From NCBI GenBank assembly GCA_023525975.1, contig CM042035.1:29851001-29915000 (forward strand): a stretch of 64,000 nt of DNA, read 5' to 3'. Positions 54,545 through 64,000 of the stretch are shown in pieces. Below the pieces are notes generated by a model. That model had not been told where the DNA came from and searched no databases. It saw nothing but the letters and a program-made list of their open reading frames with translations. Within the stretch, counting starts at the first letter, position 1. Every line of letters starts with the position of its first letter. Source of the stretch: Smallanthus sonchifolius. Lineage: Eukaryota; Streptophyta; Magnoliopsida; Asterales; Asteraceae. The position numbers and the translations under genes were made by a program.

Positions 54545-55300
54545 GGTTGTGGTTTTGAGTCAGGCTGAATACTCGTCTGTAAACTTAGCGCTTCCGGCAG
54601 GCAACCCGATGGTGAGTTTTTATTGTCTTCTTTATTTTGTTTTGTTTTCTGTTATGTTTGCTCTGTGTGCAGGTTTTTCATTCCGATGATCTTAGAGGTT
54701 GTTATTTCTGAGGATTGCTTGTTTGAGGTCACATCGTATCATGGAGGATTATTTGCTACATCCGTAGGGGAGTCTCGTTCTATCCCTTTTTACTTTTATG
54801 CATTTTCATTTTTTTTTGCTTTACATTGTTTTTAAGTGTACATTGAGGGCAATGCACAGCTTAAGTGTTGGGATGAGAACGTGATTGTTTGGATATTGTG
54901 GATTTTTACCCCTATCTTTAGACACATTAGGGGCAATGTGTGTTTCAAGTGTGGGGATGTTAGCTTGTTAGAAAAACTAAAAATTAAAAAATAAAAATAA
55001 AAAAGAGTTATTTTTGCAAGTCCTGAGCTGGCACATTTTTTGAGTTCTAATTCACACAAAATACCGGTTTTTATTCAATGTAAATCGAGAGCAAAAGGCG
55101 TGTCGGGTGCGAGTTTGCGTTTCTTTAACGCGGGTTTCCTTAAGTTTCAGGATTAAGTAGGCCCAACAGAGTCATTTTTCATGTAATAAAATTGTCTGGG
55201 ATGCCTAGGATAGTGTAGCAAGCTGGATAGTGATAATTGTGCATGGCTTATATCGGTAACCCGATTCCACACATTTTCAGTGAGATTTTGAGCCTTTCTA

Positions 55301-55342
<42 letters not shown>

Positions 55343-56414
55343 CTGTTTCGCTTGTTGAGTGTATACTTACATGTTATGTTTTGTTAGAACTTGAACATTT
55401 TGATGTATTTTGAGACCCTTGGCAGAGATGATACACAGACATGATAGATGCACTAGGATTTAGCCCATTTGTTAGCCTTTTTCGTTTGTTTTCCTTACCC
55501 GAACATAATCCCTTAGTGAACCCAGTTTGAGCCTTATTCCCTTTCATTTGTTTAAACCTACATTTACACCTAAAGCCTTTCACCCTTTTATTTTTAAACC
55601 CGTGTTATTAATCCGGTTCGAGTTATTGTCTAAGTTTGTATTAGTAATTATTTGTGAGTTTGAGCAATATAGCTTATGTTATAAGCAAATAGCTGAATGG
55701 TGTGTGAATGAAAATATTAAAAAAAAATTATATGTATTTACTTATGAAAAAAATATTTTTTTATATGTGTTTAGTTATATGAAAAACAAATTGAGAAAAA
55801 GAAAAAAAAAGAGAGAAAAAAAAATAGATGCAAAAGAATAAGTGTGAGAATCAAAGATTCTCAAAAGTTCAAATGTTTAGTTTAGTTTGTGTTTATTAGT
55901 TTGTTCCTAGCCTAGCAAGTCCGAATTATGATCACTTTAACCATTTTATTTCCTTCATCCATACCCTTAACCCTAGCCTTACATTACAACCCGATAAAAG
56001 TCCTTTTGATCTATGTGTTTTTCTTATGTATTTGGGTGAAGATTTGATTGATGTTTAAGCTTATGACATAAGTGTTTCACTGTTAGGTTTTGAGAGTATA
56101 GATTAGACACTGACACATCTTTTGCTAGTTACAGAAACATACCGAGTGGAGAGTACTATTGTGAGGGGTATGAGCCATGTATGATTAGATCTTGAAAGTA
56201 GGTGAAACTTAAATAGGTATGCCCATGTTTTTCAAAACTTAGTTCTATCTTGACTTGTTAGGTCGTAAATCTATTGAACGTGTAAATCTTAGGGAATTAA
56301 CTACGTCTTTGGATTTCGTGGCTTGTATTTGATTTTGCTAAATGTGATCGTTTTTGTTTAATTACTTAATTGGATGTGTTGCATGAGGCTTTACTTAGGG
56401 ACAAGCAAAGTATA
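54545..56414 (+). other. D 3' noncoding region
   Basis: It holds TAGCGCTTCCGGCAGGCAACC (54581-54601), a kind of motif I associate with the region after the ORF in Athila-type elements, then GTGAGTTTTT and TGTGTGCAG flanking a possible 60-bp intron (54612-54672). Two ACATT..GGCAATG hairpins lie near 54842 and 54921. The rest is T-rich with no frame I can support. The ORF at 55527-55841 is low-complexity. Confidence 0.5.
55307..55340. repeat. (TA)n microsatellite
   Basis: An uninterrupted TA run of about 17 repeats. Confidence 0.95.
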
Positions 56415-56424
56415 AGTGTGAGGA
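56415..56424 (+). other. Polypurine tract of D
   Basis: AGTGTGAGGA precedes TGTTTGACACGTGC, the usual Athila/Tat 3' LTR start. Confidence 0.65.
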
Positions 56425-56438
56425 TGTTTGACACGTGC

Positions 56439-56500
<62 letters not shown>

Positions 56501-58254
56501 CATGCATGTTTGACGTCCGTTTTTAGGCATTTTATCTGCAATATCATATCAGTTGATACTTAAATAGTTTATATTTGAATTTTCTATGTTTTGAAATAAA
56601 ACGAGGTAAAATGATTGATTTGAGATGGAAAAGAAATAAAATTGTTGATTTCAATTTAGTTAAGTCTTGCTAAATTGATTGTAGTCATTAATTTAGTTGT
56701 TTTGATATGCCATCGTAGGATAGAAATGCAATTAAACGAGATGATTAAATGAGTTATGATTAAATGAGTTATGATGGCTGAATTTCTTATGGAATTGAAA
56801 TCGCAGGAAACAAATAAAATGATGGACTAAATATTTATTTGAGTGGACTCTAATTTGGACTTCTGAAGTGAATATGATGGGCTGAATTAAAAGTCAAATG
56901 GACTTGGTGATTATGGGCTGCAACAACCAGCACAAAAGGTTAAAAGAGAATTACGCAAAGAAAAAGAAAAGGCGGCTAGCTCTTGGACGTAAATAAAAGC
57001 AGGAGGTTACGGTATCTTTAAGGGGCACAAGAGTGCGATTGGAGGCGGCTCGTTTTCTTGTTTGGAGACGTGGAACAGAGCTAGCCGTAAATTGGGAGGT
57101 TCATTATTTTATTATTACGTTAAAGTGTTAGAACAAAATCGAATATTTGGTTAATTTAATAATTGGCTAAACTTGTTTGCTACCTAGATTAGGATGATTA
57201 TTGACGTGGTTTGAATGTTTTTCGGTTTTTATTTACTCGTATGACGAATGCTTTTGTTAAAGTTACTACTTTATTGATTATGAATGTGTATGAATGTTGT
57301 GTTTTTGAATATCTTGCATGAACTTGTTCCGCTTGTCATCTTGTTCGTTTCCTTTGTATGTTTCGAGTAGGGTTTCGAGTTTTGGGTCATTTACTTAGTG
57401 TTTTTGGTCTAAACGATTCGATCGGTCGTAGGAGCAGTTGTGTGGGTCTTTAAAAATCAGTGTCTTACCAACCTTGAGTCTGAGAGGAGATAGGTTGTCA
57501 GGTTGTCTCTTGGTTTTGGTGATTTGGGTAGCAATTGCACGAGACTAAGTTGTCCAGATTAGCTTTATCACTTGCAATTTCGTGTCATAGTCGGTATTTT
57601 AGTACTTACTCCTTACCTTTAAGTCTGTCTAGGATAGTCTCTGGGTATAGTAACGGTTGAGACTGAGAGGTGAAGCTGTTTTCGAGTACTTAGTGTTCTA
57701 GGGAGTGGTGAGTCTGAGAGGAGATCCACTTTCTTACCGGTGAGCTTATCTTGACCCTTAGGATAGTTGGGGTGTGTAGGTGAGTCTGAGAGGAGATCCT
57801 ACGTGTCTTAGCGATTCCTGAGTTAGTCTATCTTTAGAGTCGGTGTCGTACGGTTAGTTGTTCCTGAAATCATTTAAACTAGTCAATAGGATTCCTAGTC
57901 TAGGTAGTGTTTGTCTCATACTTGGTTTTCGCTTCGTGTCTTAGTTCGTTTGGTCTTTTTAGTTCTCATCTTTGTCTATTTTTTTCAAGTGTTCGGAGTC
58001 TTAGTTGATTCTAGTTCTAGGTCTTAGTTGTTAGTTTAAATCGTTCATCTTTATTATTAGGTTGGGATTCGATAAAGGTTTACTATAGAGAGTTGTCATC
58101 GGTGTCCACTGATTGATATCCGGTCTTGCCTATACTTGCTACATACTGACGCGGTACACTTGCCGTTGTGTGTGGTTAGGATTGATGATTCCTTTTTAAA
58201 ACCGTTGTGTAATTGATCTTAATTTTTATATATATAAACTGCACATAAAGTTTT
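56425..58254 (+). repeat. 3' LTR of D
   Basis: It starts TGTTTGACACGTGC. It resembles E-type LTRs only loosely near its end (GCGGTACACTTGCCG, cf. ATCGGTACACTTGCTGG). It contains an 11-bp inverted repeat pair (56973-56983, 57077-57087) and three copies of GAGTCTGAGAGGAGAT. The right end is uncertain because the E LTR abuts it. Confidence 0.6.
56441..56498. repeat. (TA)n microsatellite in D LTR
   Basis: A TA run of about 29 repeats just inside the LTR start. Confidence 0.95.
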
Positions 58255-59829
58255 TGTCAAAAAGTTGATTTCGTCCAGACGATCTATAAAAACTAACTAT
58301 AAAACCTAACCTAGACACGCTAGCTTTAAATTTATAAACTTAGACTCAACCTAATACTAAACCACACAACCGGCAAGTGTACCGATCAATGTAGTAAAGT
58401 CTAATGAAGTCCGGATATCGAACCCACGAGACACTAGTGACAACTAACCTAGACTCTGACTCAACTAACTGAACTGGATTATATTAGGGGATTTTACAAA
58501 CTAAGGTTGTACTATGAAATCAACAGTACTAAGAACTCTCTAACTACAACTAGCTATATGACAGAAGAATCGGGTGAGATAAAGGATAGAGATAGCACAA
58601 CCTAGGTATGAATCCTAAATGTAAATCTCAGACTTCTCTAGTTTTATGGTTACTATGACTGAACTGAGATTCTAAGTATGACACTCTCAGGATACCTAAA
58701 GGATCCCTTATCAATCTCTAGGTGTGACCTAATAGGAACTCTAAGAAATGTATAACGCTCACCAGCTAGTTAGATTACCTTTCAGTTTCTCCAACGACAC
58801 TAAAGTACCCTACAGATAGATCAATCGATCATACACGTTTAGCAAGGACACTAAGAACCTAGGGGAAACCTTCTTTCAAAGTCTTTACACCTATGCACCT
58901 AACACCAGAGACTCGGCTTTTACAAACCATTAATTAGCATTCCTATGGACTACTACGTATAGCAATACCATAAACAGTCACGAACACAAAGTAAGCGACC
59001 TAAACATGCATCTAAAACTGAAAGACATTCGCAAGACACATGTGAAATATAAATCAACGATAAACCAATACTGAGCATGCATAAACATCACATCAATTGA
59101 ACCAAGATAGTTACAATAGAGTCAAAGCATCAATAATTACCAAAAACCGATAAAAATCCAATCTTTAACAATCAATCATCAAAACCTAGGTAGCAACTAA
59201 GTGTTTAGCCAAGAAACATGGTCCAACACAGTAAATCAGTAGCAAAGAATAAGAAAATAGTACCAATCAAACCAATCAAACACAAAATCATCAATAACGA
59301 ATACCGAACGATTATTGTCTAATCAATATGATGATAAAAGATCCAAACTTTGGCTTCCAACAGCTTCTCTACTCCTGAAATCGCCTGGAAACTCCCCTCA
59401 GACGGCTAAAAGTCGAACCCCTTAAGATATGGCATTCTAAACCTATTAATAATCGAAATTAGGGTTTTATCTGAATTTTATGAGTTTCGCGTGTCGCGAA
59501 TAAAAGCTAGGGGTTTCTCGCGTGGCGCGAGAAACAAAACAGTCGGGCCCTCTATTCATCTTCTTCGCGTGTTGCGAACCCTTACACAACCATCTTCGCG
59601 TGGCGCGAAGATGTAGAATTACATATTTTTGTTTTATTTTCCACTCTTTTCCTTGTGTGCTCAGTTTCTCCAGGTTTTCACCTCTGTTTCTGCTACTTTT
59701 GTACACGAACACCTGTAAACAAGACTCAGACTCAGTATGTACTAAAAACAATACAAAACGAATACGAAACTAACTAAAACCGCTTCAATATACACGGATA
59801 TAAACATGTGTTTTGCAACACATCAAACA
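58255..59829 (-). repeat. 3' LTR of E (about 1.57 kb)
   Basis: In element orientation it starts TGTTTGATGTG right after a purine tract. Its last 650 bp are an inverted copy of 53007-53700. The end is near 58255 or 58266, uncertain by about ten bases. Confidence 0.75.
59485..59613. repeat. Hairpin array, E-type (core CGCG-TGG-CGCG)
   Basis: There are four inverted repeats. Two have 10-bp perfect arms around TGG: GTTTCTCGCG with CGCGAGAAAC (59513-59535), and CATCTTCGCG with CGCGAAGATG (59591-59613). The inner CGCG is fixed, and the outer six bases differ between units but remain complementary. Two weaker units lie near 59485 and 59566. Confidence 0.9.
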
Positions 59830-59840
59830 TCCCCACACTT
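59830..59840 (-). other. Polypurine tract of E
   Basis: The minus strand reads AAGTGTGGGGA before TGTTTGATG. Confidence 0.7.
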
Positions 59841-61355
59841 GCTCTTTTTTCGTCCTCGAAAAAGATATCTGTAATGGAATCATAACCGGACATAGAATCA
59901 ATCTCTATTATTATTCAGCACAAATATAATCACGCATTTAAATGCAATAACCGGTATTTCTTTCCGACTAAACCCAAACACCAAATTTCAAGCCCTCGAG
60001 AAGTGTTCTAATTCCATTTTATACAGTATATCAATCTATCTATGGGTCTCACACTTAAAAGTTACAACTCAACCTAATCCCGCCTCACGATCATGTTTAG
60101 GCCCGAGTTAGATCATGTAGATCTTCCCACCACGGTAAATTCAAATTTACATGTTTTTAGAATTCAATAGATTATGGAACGAATGTAATGAGTAGTAATA
60201 ATTATATATAGATTAACCTCACCTAGGGGTGCGTCTCCCAAGTCACCATCCCGGAAGGTAGCACATAGGATGCAGTCTATCAATTAAGCATATAAGAATC
60301 AACCCATGGGCGTATCCACAGAGTCACCATCCCCATGGGAAACACGTAGGTCAATCTTATTTATCTAAGTACTGATTACTCAAATCCCAACCCATGGGTG
60401 TATCCACAGAGTCACTATCCCCATGGGAAACACGTAGGTCAAGACTCGAGTTTTCAGTTTATTAATTATACTCATTATTTAGATGGAATTATGGAATGCA
60501 TGCGCCACCAAATCTCGGATTTATTTTCATAAAAAGAGATTGCTGTGCCATTAGAATTTTTAAAAACCTCTAAATTTCAGGCAACCGTGGTACCTATCAC
60601 CCTATGTTGACAGTTTCAGTTTTACCGACACCCCTAAGATGAGAACCCACGAGATTTCATGATTTATTTAAGTTATTAATCCTAAATAATACTCTCAGGA
60701 TGTTTAAACTTTTAATACTGGCTGAGCCTACCGATTCATCACAACTTAGACACGTTTTCCATTGTTTATTATATTTCAGTTTAAAACACAATTTATGTCG
60801 AGTTTTAACTATCATTTTCCATGTGCTTGCAAGATTTCTAATTCAAAGGACATTTTTTTTTAATTACAGACTGAAAATACAAAACCTAGACTAATGTCTC
60901 ACATCCCACACTTAAACTTCACATTGTCCTCAATGGAGACCGAGAACGACGTTAAAAATAATAGAAAAATACAAAAATAAAATAAGAAAATAAAACTAAG
61001 ACATAATTAAAATAAAAGAAAAATAAAATATACAAAAATCAGAACAGACTTCCCTAGTTAAGATATCGGTATTCCTCGTAAGTCGTGCTCCATGCCCTCC
61101 AATTCGAACGCGCTCAGTCTAGCAAAATTCCAATAATCCTCACGAACGAAAGCGGCAATCACTAACACAATCTAACAACCATATCAAACAACCAAACCAC
61201 ATAAACGATAATATATACAAACAACCACCCAGCCGAGCCCCCCTACAAATTACAATATACATCAGTAGTTATATACAGACCATGATAATAAAAACAAAAA
61301 TAAAGAAAAAGTACAATGGAAACAAAATACAACTCGGTTGAACGGTGCTGCTGAC
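59841..61355 (-). other. E 3' noncoding region
   Basis: About 1.5 kb without coding frames. It includes an 88-bp tandem repeat (60301-60442). On the minus strand it also has CCATTGAGGACAATGTG followed by AAGTTTAAGTGTGGGATG (near 60935), a hairpin and purine motif common to Athila/Tat 3' ends. Confidence 0.6.
60301..60442. repeat. Tandem 88-bp repeat with CCCATGGG
   Basis: Two copies of a 54-bp segment start at 60301 and 60389. Each begins with AACCCATGGG and has a second CCCATGGG in its middle. A weaker third copy lies upstream near 60226. Confidence 0.85.
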
Positions 61356-62618
61356 TCAACCCTGATCTCCACCTGTAGTGTCATCTGGCTCACCCTGCTC
61401 AGTATGATCTGGAACTCTGAAAAATGGAGGGATCTCGATGCCCTGATGTGTCATCATGTACCGGATGGCATCGTCCTGTCGATCCATCCTTTCAAAAACC
61501 TGGTCCATCCTGTCAAATACCTGATCTCGGAGCGCCTCTAATGTCAACGGTGCAGGCGGTCGCTGTCGTAAAGGATGCGGGCCCCGTGGACGCTCACTAT
61601 GATATAGAACTCCCTGGCGGGCAGTGGGCGCCCACATCTGGATGGCCTCCGCTGCAGGTGTCCCGACAGGTGGTGGCACCTGTGGACCCTCTCTAGCCTC
61701 AACGAACCTCGGTGGCTCATCCATCTCACATATACCCGCTAATCGCAACTCCTGTAACCCAAAACCAATCGTATCCGGGCCGGATGTCAGCAGATGACCC
61801 GGATAACGATCAAATACACCCAGTCTTACAGGTATCTGACTAATGTATGGCCCTAAATCCAATCTCACCTCCGGTCCACCTCGCCAGCCCCGAATCAGTG
61901 ATGATAGCAGAATGGTGGCCATGTTGGCCTCTCAGCGGCCGACGATGCAGAACAAGCAGAAGAGATCCACTTGATTGCACTTCTCGGTACCGGACTTGCG
62001 TCCGACGAGAGTGCAAGCAAGGATCCTATGAATGTAGTGGACAACTGAATCTCTGATCGACGACTCTAAGATAGATGTAGAATATGGCTCGTCAGCGATC
62101 AATCCCCAAAACTCCCTCAACTGACCGTCACTGACCCCCTGGTCATGAAGCCTCCTAAAACAGCCTCTCATACTCTGTACAAACTCCGGCTCTACCACCT
62201 CAGCCTCAGTGTAGAACCCTGTAGCCACAGCAAACTGGGGAAACGACATCTCATGTACCTGTCATCCCAAAGCAAATGATACTGCTGATGGCTCATCGAA
62301 CTGACCTGCCGTGTACCGTAAAGTAAAATGGAACTCCACTGTAAGCTCGCGATACTGAACGGAGTCACATGCTAAAACCGCACTCCATCGCTCACCTAGC
62401 AACTCCTCTATCCTACCTCGCTGCCCTAACTGCTCAATCAGCTCCCAGCTGATACTACGATGCCGCAGCGGCTCCATCTCGACAAACTTTTCGCACCTGA
62501 CTGACTCCTTTGTCACGAGCTCGAAGCGTAGAAGGGTATGGCGATTAAGAACCCTGGCGTCTAGCGAAATCGGCTCCGCGTCAGCTACAGTCGTCCTAGA
62601 TACAATCAAATAATACAC
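61356..62618 (-). pseudogene. ATHILA ORF-1-like protein of E
   Basis: A single minus-strand frame of about 420 codons is broken by TGA at 62262 and TGA at 61932. Segments such as FPQFAVATGFYTEAEV, YIHRILACTLVGR, VDLFCLFCIVGR and LGPYISQIPVRLGVFD have the pattern of the ATHILA ORF-1 family (pfam03078, from memory). The C-terminus has a heptad-like QVFDRMDQVFERMDRQD. A possible splice acceptor (ATTGTATCTAG) lies at the start of the frame. It sits 1.5 kb from the 3' LTR. The first break fits GGA to TGA, the second fits CGA to TGA. Confidence 0.65.
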
Positions 62619-63659
62619 TAAATAAAATATAAAAAAATTGAAAAATTCTGGGACACCATTTATAGTTTAATCAAAACCACGCAACCTCACCCGAATGGAG
62701 CTTGAGTACGGGCGAGGCGGTCTAAACCTACAAGAACACAAAATAATGATATCCCCGAGACTCGAGTTATACAAGTTATATAATAAGAACAACAGACTTA
62801 AACGACTCGAAATTACAAATTAAACTAGGACGTGACTCTTTATACAAACCCACGGGATCCCAAAAATGTTTAAATGCCCGTTTAAATCCATCCCATCATG
62901 CCCCGAACTCAACCCAACCAGCCGGACTAAATAATATCATTTTTTGCATTCAAAGAATTTTTAAAACAAGTTGAAAAACTCCCCTAGCAAAAACTGTATC
63001 GTACCATTGGGAATCCGTCAGAGTCAAGCGCAAACATTATCCAGTTTAACCTATCCGAATTGTGTACCAAACCCCCACAGATGCTCTAACTTGACAAAGG
63101 GCAACTCGATTTACAGACAAACGACGCAAATGAACACAAGTATACATAGGGATCAATGGTAACCCTTTGAATTGTCTCGACCCGTTAAGACTTTGAAACT
63201 ACCCAACAAGTGTACAAATTTTACTATTCAAACTCCTATTCAAACCCAACTAAAATTACAATTTATAATAAACAAGCCATAGCCGATTCAAATTTCAAGA
63301 CCACATGGCTCAACGTGCACCAAAATTGACCAAACCAATTTACAAAATCAAAATTGACTCGTCAGAGGCTATTAGACTCAATATACAAAACCAACTTACT
63401 CAATTTATAGATGAGACGACTCGGCAACAATTAAAACCTAATCAGAGTTACACCTTATATAAGCAGGGCATATCCGATGCAATTCACACTAAATTTGACT
63501 CGATTACACCATGATTGACTCTATATTAACTATGCAAGTTCTATGGATATACAGTTGCAGTGAGTATACAGGACTCAAATTACATTAGCCAAGTGACTCA
63601 AAATGCAAACCGAAACAAGGATTTGTACCTGATTGACGACAAACCACGTGAATTTAGAG
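62619..63659 (-). other. Unassigned upstream region of E
   Basis: AT-rich, with only short frames. I see no clear domain, TSD or terminal repeat. It may hold the leader or a promoter for the E frame, or older repeat sequence. Confidence 0.4.
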
Positions 63660-64000
63660 AGAATTGAGCACGAACAACCCCTCTTGGTTCTCTGAGATGA
63701 TGGTGGTGGTGGCAGAGGTGAAGGAAACAGGTGTTAGGGCAGTGGTGTTCGGTAAGTGGAGGTGGTGGTGTGGTGACCTAGGGTTTCGAAGGTGTAATGG
63801 TGAGGGGGGTGGTGGGCGGTTATAGGTGGTGGTGTAATGACATAAGGTGGATGATGGTGGTGTTGTGATCGGAGGAGAGGGGTGAAGGTTGGAGGGGATT
63901 AGGGCTAGGTCCAAGGTGATCAGCAGTGGCTGGGAGGAGTGATGGTGGTCTAGGGTTTCGCCGGAGGAGGGTAATTGGTAGCCATCGGCGATGGTGGTGG
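63660..64000. other. GGT/CCA-rich low-complexity end
   Basis: Runs of GGTGGT and GGAGG with GGTTTCGCCGGAGGAGG at the end. The minus-strand frame 63914-63654 is Pro/Ser/Thr-rich low complexity, likely noncoding. It may be the start of another element's LTR or UTR. Confidence 0.4.

Larger units (their letters stand above)
53007..58254 (+). mobile_element. Element D, Athila/Tat-like, gene-poor (LARD-like)
   Basis: A 5' LTR fragment (53007-53700) is followed by a tRNA-Asp type PBS, one 188-aa ORF, a long noncoding stretch with typical 3' end features, a purine tract (56415-56424) and an LTR (56425-58254). No pol is present. The two LTRs are not close copies of each other, so D is either chimeric or two partial elements joined together. 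Confidence 0.6.
58255..64000 (-). mobile_element. Element E, Athila-like, 3' part only
   Basis: It reads right to left: an ATHILA ORF-1-like frame (62618-61356), a 1.5-kb noncoding stretch, a purine tract (59830-59840) and a 3' LTR (58255-59829). The 5' half and any pol are outside the window or missing. The right limit within the window is not fixed. Confidence 0.6.

Noticed and set aside
55527..55841. 104-aa Lys-rich ORF in D
   Set aside because: It is an A/T-rich low-complexity translation in the 3' noncoding region.
53007..58912. DNA transposon with long terminal inverted repeats
   Set aside because: The inverted copies are LTR ends: one is followed by a tRNA-Asp type PBS and the other belongs to an LTR preceded by a purine tract. 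No transposase is seen.
59467..59751. 94-aa ORF in E LTR
   Set aside because: It lies within the LTR and over the CGCG hairpin array, with no match to a known protein.
63654..63914. 86-aa Pro/Ser/Thr-rich ORF at the right edge
   Set aside because: It reads through GGT/CCA simple sequence, with no domain and no start context.
1..64000. Host protein-coding gene
   Set aside because: All supported frames are retroelement gag, pol, ORF3, ATHILA-like or an element-internal ORF. I find no host gene with plausible exons.

Overview
The window is plant nuclear DNA made almost entirely of nested and decayed LTR retrotransposons. I see no host gene, rRNA, tRNA or CRISPR array. The element types (Ty1/copia of the SIRE/Maximus kind with a third ORF, Ty3/gypsy with a chromodomain-like tail, and Athila/Tat-like elements), the tRNA-Met and tRNA-Asp type primer sites and the AT-rich LTRs point to a eudicot. 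The third ORF resembles, from memory, predicted proteins common in Asteraceae such as Tanacetum, so a composite is my best guess. Letters G, A, C, F, B, D and E are my own labels.

Layout. G (1-19494, minus strand) is a Ty3/gypsy element with a partial 3' LTR on the left and a 2.9-kb 5' LTR on the right. It has lost most of pol. Copia element A (1542-14451, plus) sits inside G's protease sequence. Element C (19495-53006, minus) is a second copia element carrying the same three-ORF plan as A. It is split by gypsy element F (28777-37288, minus, perfect 5-bp TSD TATTT) and by copia element B (38383-51075, plus, perfect TSD AAACC). From 53007 to 64000 lie Athila/Tat-like pieces: D (plus, gene-poor, one 188-aa ORF) and E (minus, with an ATHILA ORF-1-like reading frame). 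The LTR fragment at the left of D is an inverted relative of E's LTR.

Elements A, B and C share one genome plan: gag with zinc knuckles and a coiled coil; a pol with protease, integrase, RT and RNase H; a spacer; then a long third reading frame (ORF3) of about 950-1430 codons. ORF3 has a conserved N-terminal module, coiled coils and no visible signal peptide or membrane segment. All copies are broken. Many breaks are in-frame nonsense codons that fit C-to-T decay of methylated DNA.

The most unusual signal is not a gene. Each of the five LTR families carries its own array of short hairpins: arms TCGAAACTA in G, GCTGCTGATA in A, GCAGCTGATA in B, TTTTCGATCGAAAA in C, TGCGCACTT in F, and CGCG cores in E. 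In several arrays the outer arm bases differ between units yet stay complementary. In A, B and C the same family-specific motif recurs in the spacer just upstream of ORF3. In A and B it also recurs inside the gag coding sequence, and in C inside the 5' UTR. This suggests a cis-acting element recognised by something that co-varies with the family, with ORF3 as one candidate.
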